This document shows positions 26,161 through 30,308 of a stretch of 30,308 nt of DNA, piece by piece. Made by a program: the position numbers and the translations under genes. The stretch is from JACMMS01 sp043772865 (GTDB lineage: Bacteria > Pseudomonadota > Gammaproteobacteria > Burkholderiales > Methylophilaceae): positions 1 through 30,308 of the forward strand of contig JAYVFU010000185.1 of the NCBI GenBank assembly GCA_043772865.1. The letters are read 5' to 3'. Numbering within the stretch: the first letter of the stretch is position 1; each line of letters starts with the position of its first letter. Under the pieces are notes generated by a model. That model searched no databases, had not been told where the DNA came from, and worked only from the letters and a program-made list of their open reading frames with translations.

Positions 26161-26513
26161 AATGGCTCATTCTAATATTCGGTATCGCCTCCAACGCCTC
26201 AGCTAGCGTTTTGGTTAAGATGGCTATGATGCCTCCCCGAAAGTTCCCTTCTATCAATGAGCCTATGGCGGCGTTGGGTAATTGGCCCTTTTGGTTAGGA
26301 TTGGGGCTTTATGGTGCAGCATTCTTGCTCTATGCCGCCGCCTTAGCGCGTTTGCCGCTCAATGTGGCGCATCCTATATTGACCGCGGGGGCGATAGCAA
26401 CCGTAGCCCTGTGCTCCGTAGTGATTTTTCGCGAGCCGTTTCATTGGACAACAGCGGCTGGAATAGTACTGGTGATTGCCGGTGTAACGTTGATTACGGT
26501 CCGAGTGGCCTGA
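26157..26513 (+). CDS. Small EamA/SMR-type membrane transporter (ArnE/ArnF-like)
   Basis: A 118-residue, four-helix membrane protein of the drug/metabolite transporter superfamily. Segments fall at about 2-22, 42-62, 68-90 and 96-115. The ending HWTTAAGIVLVIAGVTLI and the VAHPILTAGAIATVAL stretch are typical of EamA/SMR half-size transporters. ArnE/ArnF, of the same size, flip undecaprenyl-phosphate-aminoarabinose across the inner membrane. In this glycan context, flipping a polyprenyl-phosphate sugar is the best guess. Such proteins act as dimers, and no second copy is seen here, so a homodimer is likely. Overlaps the isomerase gene (ATGA). Confidence 0.8.
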   Translation: MKWLILIFGIASNASASVLVKMAMMPPRKFPSINEPMAALGNWPFWLGLGLYGAAFLLYAAALARLPLNVAHPILTAGAIATVALCSVVIFREPFHWTTAAGIVLVIAGVTLITVRVA

Positions 26514-26532
26514 TAGCTGAAGAAGAGTAACT

Positions 26533-27342
26533 ATGAGCTCTAATATTACTCCTAAAATACGTGCCAATTGGCAAGTACCGACCTTTGATACGCCCTTATG
26601 GCTTGGTCGCCAGAACCCTTGGTGTGTCGTAATTCCGGTCATTAATGAAGGGGAACGAATCAAGAGCCTGCTTTCCAGAATGGCCGCTCTGAAAATTGGC
26701 AGCATTGCTGACATCATCATCGTGGATGGTGGCAGTACTGATGATTCGCTGAGACTAGAGTCGTTGCAACAGAGCGATGTGCAGGGATTACTAGTTAAAA
26801 CAGGGCCAGGTAAATTGAGCGCACAGCTTCGCTGTGCCTACGCTTTCGCACTTGATCACGAATATGAAGGAATTATTACCATTGATGGAAATGATAAAGA
26901 TGATCCAGAAGCGATACCGCGTTTCATTGAATCACTTAACGATGGAGTGGACTTTATACAAGCTTCACGTTTTATTGCCGGTGGGGTTGCACAAAATACA
27001 CCGAAGTTACGGAACTTCGCCATCCGTTACATTCATGCGCCGATGCTAAGCTTTTTTTCAGGTTTTAGGTGGACTGATACTACTCAAGGTTTCCGCGCTT
27101 ATAGTAGGAAGATGTTGCTTGATCCTAACATTGCACCATTTCGCGATGTATTTACGACCTACGAGTTGCTAGCTTATCTTACATATCGTGCCCCGAAGCT
27201 TGGATATAACTGTCTCGAAATCCCAACTATTCGGCGTTATCCAATGGGGGAAGTGCCAACCAAGATCAGTACATTTAAAGGTAATTTGGCAGTGCTGCAA
27301 GTGCTTTTTCTAGCTTGTTTGGGTAGATATAATAAGCTGTAG
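26533..27342 (+). CDS. DPM1-like GT2 glycosyltransferase
   Basis: A 269-residue soluble-looking GT2 enzyme. NPWCVVIPVINEGERIKSLL (about residues 32-51) opens the fold, IIIVDGGSTDDSL binds the nucleotide, and IDGNDKDDPE (from 117; Asp118, Asp121) is the acidic metal site, as in dolichol-phosphate-mannose synthases. The acceptor side has GFRWTDTTQGFRAYSRKML. Enzymes of this type transfer a sugar from a nucleotide donor to a polyprenyl phosphate. It lacks the two C-terminal membrane helices of the GT2 at 20818. GAAGAAGAG 8 bases before the ATG is a good ribosome-binding site. It closes the operon-like run; the next gene follows after 170 bases. Confidence 0.85.
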   Translation: MSSNITPKIRANWQVPTFDTPLWLGRQNPWCVVIPVINEGERIKSLLSRMAALKIGSIADIIIVDGGSTDDSLRLESLQQSDVQGLLVKTGPGKLSAQLRCAYAFALDHEYEGIITIDGNDKDDPEAIPRFIESLNDGVDFIQASRFIAGGVAQNTPKLRNFAIRYIHAPMLSFFSGFRWTDTTQGFRAYSRKMLLDPNIAPFRDVFTTYELLAYLTYRAPKLGYNCLEIPTIRRYPMGEVPTKISTFKGNLAVLQVLFLACLGRYNKL

Positions 27343-27500
27343 AATTTTCAAAAATAAAAATGGGAGATAATTATCCTGAAAAGGATTGACTGCGACTTAT
27401 TGACTGCAATTATTTGCCACAGTCAGAGAGGTGTCATGTCGGATAAGTTAAGGATGGCTGTCAGAATAGAGAATTCGCGATATTTCAGGGGCGATGCAAT

Positions 27501-27504
27501 GAGG
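27501..27504 (+). promoter_or_regulatory. Ribosome-binding site that decides a GTG start
   Basis: GAGG, 8 bases before GTG 27513, supports that codon as the start of the rhamnosyltransferase-like gene. The 170-base gap before it (27343-27512) also contains a palindrome GATAATTATC (27366-27375), a doubled ttgactgc (27386 and 27400) and a weak promoter-like TTGACT-17-AATTAT. None of these is decisive. Confidence 0.5.
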
Positions 27505-27512
27505 TATTATTA

Positions 27513-28496
27513 GTGACAATATTACATGGATCTGGTGTTGCTGCTATTGTGATCACCTATCAACCTGAGCTTGAAACTCTTGAGAAACTTTTAAATGCAC
27601 TTGTTACACAAGTTGAATCAGTAGTTATCGTAGACAATGGTTCTCATGTGGATTTGGAAGCTTGGAATAATCAGCGTCTAACACCGGCAGTAAGAGTATT
27701 GTTGCTTGGCGATAACCGTGGCATTGCAGCTGCACACAATTTAGGTATTCAATGGGCACAGGATAATGGTGCAAAGTATGTGCTGTTAATGGATCAAGAC
27801 AGCATCCCTGAGCATGATATGGTTCAAGAGTTGACATTTGCTTTGTTAGCAGCAGGCAAGAAATCCGAATTTGCACCCATAGCAGCAGGCCCTATTTCTG
27901 TTGATACGCGTACAGCTAAGAAGTCTTTTTTTGTTATCGAGCACAATGGCATTCCTTTTAGATGGCAATCAGCAACTACTTTAACGCCAGATAATTTATT
28001 GCGTGAGGTGAGTTTTTTAATTTCTTCGGGCACTTTAATCAATTTAGATTTATTGAAAAGTGTGGGGGGTATGCGAAGTAACTACTTTATTGATCATGTA
28101 GATACGGAATGGTGCTTTAGAGCCAGAACTAAAGGTTATTGTCTTTTGGGTGTGCCTAGCGCACAAATGCAACATACGCTCGGAGATAAAGTAAAAAATG
28201 TTTGGCTCTTTGGTTGGCGACAAGTAGCTCATCATTCTCCACTTCGGGATTACTACATGTTTCGGAATACATTGTTAATGTTTCGTGATGTAAAAATGTC
28301 TATTCTCTGGCGATTACATTTACTATGGCGATTAGTACAATTTTCAAGCTATTTTTTAATATTCACTCATCAACGCGGCCAACGATTTTATTGCATGGCG
28401 TTGGGTATTGGCCATGGTTTGCGCGGAATAAGTGGTAAATTTGATTTAAAAACTGGGCAGTGTACTCAAATTCCGAAGTCTGATTTAGACCTATAA
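27513..28496 (+). CDS. GT2 glycosyltransferase, rhamnosyltransferase-like
   Basis: A 327-residue GT2 enzyme that starts at GTG with a clear GAGG ribosome-binding site. Landmarks: AAIVITYQPELETLEKLL (about residues 10-27), VVIVDNGSH, RGIAAAHNLGIQWAQ, the metal site LLMDQDSIPE, and a late HVDTEWCFRARTKGY that supplies the acceptor-side catalytic region. The pattern is that of the RfbN/WbbL rhamnosyltransferase group, which usually uses dTDP-L-rhamnose, though rmlABCD is not in this window. It is set apart from the upstream operon by a 170-base gap with its own possible promoter, and from wzx by a 263-base gap with a likely terminator. It may be expressed on its own. Confidence 0.85.
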   Translation: MTILHGSGVAAIVITYQPELETLEKLLNALVTQVESVVIVDNGSHVDLEAWNNQRLTPAVRVLLLGDNRGIAAAHNLGIQWAQDNGAKYVLLMDQDSIPEHDMVQELTFALLAAGKKSEFAPIAAGPISVDTRTAKKSFFVIEHNGIPFRWQSATTLTPDNLLREVSFLISSGTLINLDLLKSVGGMRSNYFIDHVDTEWCFRARTKGYCLLGVPSAQMQHTLGDKVKNVWLFGWRQVAHHSPLRDYYMFRNTLLMFRDVKMSILWRLHLLWRLVQFSSYFLIFTHQRGQRFYCMALGIGHGLRGISGKFDLKTGQCTQIPKSDLDL

Positions 28497-28537
28497 AATA
28501 ATTTTACAACGTTGCAGTGTAGTAATTCACTACATAG

Positions 28538-28572
28538 CGCTGAGCTTTCCCAACTTTACAGCGGCTTTTTTT
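28538..28572 (+). terminator. Probable Rho-independent terminator after the rhamnosyltransferase gene
   Basis: Stem CGCTG (28538-28542) pairs with CAGCG (28559-28563) across a 16-base loop, followed by a T7 tract (28566-28572). The stem is short, so strength is uncertain. Just upstream, tgtagt-aattc-actaca (28518-28534) forms another small hairpin without a T tract. The rest of 28573-28759 shows only a 31-codon frame (28662-28757) that I do not believe in. Confidence 0.45.
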
Positions 28573-28759
28573 GATCGATTTTTATGCAGTCAAGAATAAC
28601 AAAGTAGCAGTACTTATAGCGGTTGTTATACGGCTTACTTATTAAATGCTACTTTAACGCAATGGAATTCAAAGGTTTGATCGTCAAGGATGAAGTCAGA
28701 TCGCGCTTCCCCAAATTTTATGGCTGTCTAATTGCTAACTTTTTTATCCCCCATTGATT

Positions 28760-30229
28760 ATGGCATCTATTAGAAAAAATATTACTTGGAATCTGCTAGG
28801 CAACATACTGCCGTTAGCTGTTGGCCTAGTGATTTTCCCATTAATCATCTCAGCGTATGGCACTGAACGATTCGGCTTGCTGGCTTTGGCATGGTCACTA
28901 GTAGGCTATTTTAGTTTGTTTGATATGGGGCTATCTCGTGCACTCACGCAAATGGTTTCCGAGTGCTTATCTAAGCAGGTTGATAACGCTGAAATTGTGG
29001 AAATGATACGCACAAGCTTCCGTGTAATGTGGTTGTTAGGTTTTGTAGGTGGCAGTGTGTTGTGGATGATTGCGCCATGGCTGGTAAGAGATGTGCTGAA
29101 AGTATCGTCAGCTTTAAACTATGAAACCATCCAAGCTTTTTCTATACTAGCCTTTTCTATTCCTTTAGTTGTGCACACTTCGGCGTTACGTGGCGTTTTA
29201 GATGCCTTGCAACTATTTAAGCAGGCCAGTTTAATTAGAATGCTCATGGGCTTAGGCACTTTTCTTGGACCTTATATCGCTTCTAAAATCGGCGTTTCTC
29301 TTATTTATGCAATATATTCATTAGTCTTGGTGAGAATAGTAGGCTGGGCACTGCATTATTATGTGGTTACCAATGCGCCGTTATTAAAGGTTAAAGCGCT
29401 TGGTTATAACAGCAAATGGTTAAAGCCATTGTTTGCATTTGGTGGATGGATGACTATAAGTAATGTGATTGGCCCGTTGATGGTATATTTAGATCGATTT
29501 GCTATCGCCGCAATTATTGGCGCTAGCGCTGTTGCTTATTACGTAGCACCTTACGAAGTAGTCACTAAAATGTTGGCGGTGCCAGCGGCTATTTCTGGTG
29601 TTTTATTTCCATTTTTTGCTAAAGAGTGGCAAATTAACCCTGATAGCTCAGCTAAATATTTAAATAATGGCGTCACTTATGTGTTAATTTTTCTTTATCC
29701 ACCAATATTGTTTTTATCATTGTTTGCACCCGAGTGGTTAAACATCTGGCTAAATAAAGAGTTTGCAATAAATGGTATTAGTATTGTCTGCTGGCTATGT
29801 GCTGGAGTGTTAGTAAATAGCGTAGCGCAAATCATTTTTGCAAATGTGCAGGGGGCAGGTAAAGCAGACTGGACAGCAAAATTGCATATGCTTGAGTTGG
29901 TTCCATATTTAATCTTGTTGTGGCTTGCTCTCAAATATTTTGGCATTGCTGGCGCTGCAATGGTGTGGTTTTTAAGGGCAATACTTGATATGTTTGGCTT
30001 GGCTTACTTAGCAACAAAGTTAAACCTAAATAATTATAGTGCAGTTGCTAAGTCATTATTTATTACTATCTTTAGTGTTGTGCCGTTAATAGCATCAATA
30101 TTTATACAATCGCTTATTGTTCGTACGATGCTGGCAATAATTGTTTTTGCAATTTACTTTTTAATTGCAATAAAAAAATTGCATAGCGATGGCGCAATTA
30201 ATTTTTTAAAAAGCTATTTTAAATATTAA
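28760..30229 (+). CDS. wzx: Wzx-type polysaccharide flippase / oligosaccharide transporter
   Basis: Start taken at ATG 28760 (MASIRKNITWNLLGN), 489 residues; TTG 28754 is the alternative. A polytopic protein with about 12-14 membrane segments of the MATE/MVF (MOP) superfamily. The N-terminus, NLLGNILPLAVGLVIFPLII then GTERFGLLALAWSLVGYFSL, is characteristic of O-antigen and EPS flippases, as is the second-half start KPLFAFGGWMTISNVIG. It moves an undecaprenyl-diphosphate-linked repeat unit to the periplasmic face. A Wzx in the same locus as Wzm/Wzt implies either two glycans or two routes. Base composition is more AT-rich than the genes at 14-27 kb. No strong ribosome-binding site. Confidence 0.9.
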   Translation: MASIRKNITWNLLGNILPLAVGLVIFPLIISAYGTERFGLLALAWSLVGYFSLFDMGLSRALTQMVSECLSKQVDNAEIVEMIRTSFRVMWLLGFVGGSVLWMIAPWLVRDVLKVSSALNYETIQAFSILAFSIPLVVHTSALRGVLDALQLFKQASLIRMLMGLGTFLGPYIASKIGVSLIYAIYSLVLVRIVGWALHYYVVTNAPLLKVKALGYNSKWLKPLFAFGGWMTISNVIGPLMVYLDRFAIAAIIGASAVAYYVAPYEVVTKMLAVPAAISGVLFPFFAKEWQINPDSSAKYLNNGVTYVLIFLYPPILFLSLFAPEWLNIWLNKEFAINGISIVCWLCAGVLVNSVAQIIFANVQGAGKADWTAKLHMLELVPYLILLWLALKYFGIAGAAMVWFLRAILDMFGLAYLATKLNLNNYSAVAKSLFITIFSVVPLIASIFIQSLIVRTMLAIIVFAIYFLIAIKKLHSDGAINFLKSYFKY

Positions 30230-30231
30230 AA

Positions 30232-30308
30232 ATGGCAAATCAATTAACAATACGATCTAAATCAAAACCTGCCTGCATTATCTGTGGCGCTTCTGGTACT
30301 TTTATCTA
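30232..30308 (+). CDS. Start of a probable zinc-binding methyltransferase, partial
   Basis: Only 25 codons are in the window. The start ATG comes 2 bases after the wzx stop and the frame is open to the edge. It shows KPACIICGAS with a Cys15-x2-Cys18-Gly motif, as found at the N-terminus of SAM-dependent methyltransferases with a zinc-binding head (Methyltransf_13 type) in O-antigen clusters. Too little is present for a firm call. Other proteins with an N-terminal C-x2-C-G are possible. Confidence 0.5.
   Translation, partial: MANQLTIRSKSKPACIICGASGTFI

Noticed and set aside
28662..28757. 31-codon frame just before wzx (MEFKGLIVKDEV...)
   Set aside because: Very short, no ribosome-binding site, no recognisable motif; chance is the simplest explanation. 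I also found no convincing transposase remnant in this gap.
30176..30206. Hairpin (aattgc...gcaatt) followed by T-rich sequence near the end of wzx
   Set aside because: It lies inside the wzx coding region, and another gene starts 2 bases after the wzx stop, so termination here is unlikely.

Overview
The window reads as a chromosomal segment of a betaproteobacterium, most likely a methylotroph of the Methylophilaceae (Methylotenera-like). I base this on gene families, the low-to-moderate GC content, and an EPS-type MarR regulator beside manC. No rRNA or marker gene confirms it. There is no tRNA, rRNA, CRISPR array, transposase or phage gene.

Left part (1-10.0 kb), mostly housekeeping. A minus-strand operon encodes a CHASE2 membrane sensor, a secreted SH3-domain protein and a secreted M48 zinc metalloprotease (cut by the window edge). 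Divergent from it runs rmuC-moaD-moaE (a RmuC nuclease-like protein and molybdopterin synthase). Next come a Lon-like AAA+ protease paired with the heat-shock protein Hsp15, then phosphomannomutase manB. Three copies of a paired-hairpin repeat (REPIN-like, with arms resembling neisserial dRS3) sit in the gaps at about 5.5, 8.4 and 10.0 kb.

Right part (10.3 kb to the end), a surface-polysaccharide locus, all on the plus strand. It opens with a MarR-type EPS regulator and the bifunctional GDP-mannose enzyme ManC, which completes the mannose route begun by ManB. Then follow an ABC polysaccharide exporter (Wzm/Wzt, with a C-terminal Wzt extension), a methyltransferase-glycosyltransferase fusion, a WsaF-like glycosyltransferase and a large unrecognised membrane protein. 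From 20.8 to 27.3 kb lies a compact run of mostly overlapping genes: a membrane-anchored GT2, an FAD oxidoreductase, a GT-C-like membrane protein, an SDR, a TIM-barrel sugar isomerase, an SMR/EamA-type mini-transporter and a DPM1-like GT2. It looks like a cassette that makes, remodels, flips and transfers a polyprenyl-linked sugar. The locus ends with a rhamnosyltransferase-like GT2, a Wzx-type flippase and the start of a probable methyltransferase.

Most notable signals: (1) a 9-unit heptanucleotide tandem repeat inside the GT-C-like gene at 23935-23997, where gain or loss of one unit would truncate the protein, so it may be a phase-variation switch; (2) the possible lipid-linked sugar redox/epimerisation cassette around it; (3) a methyltransferase fusion next to a Wzt with a C-terminal domain, which suggests cap-dependent export. 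All function calls come from reading motifs by eye. No database search was run.
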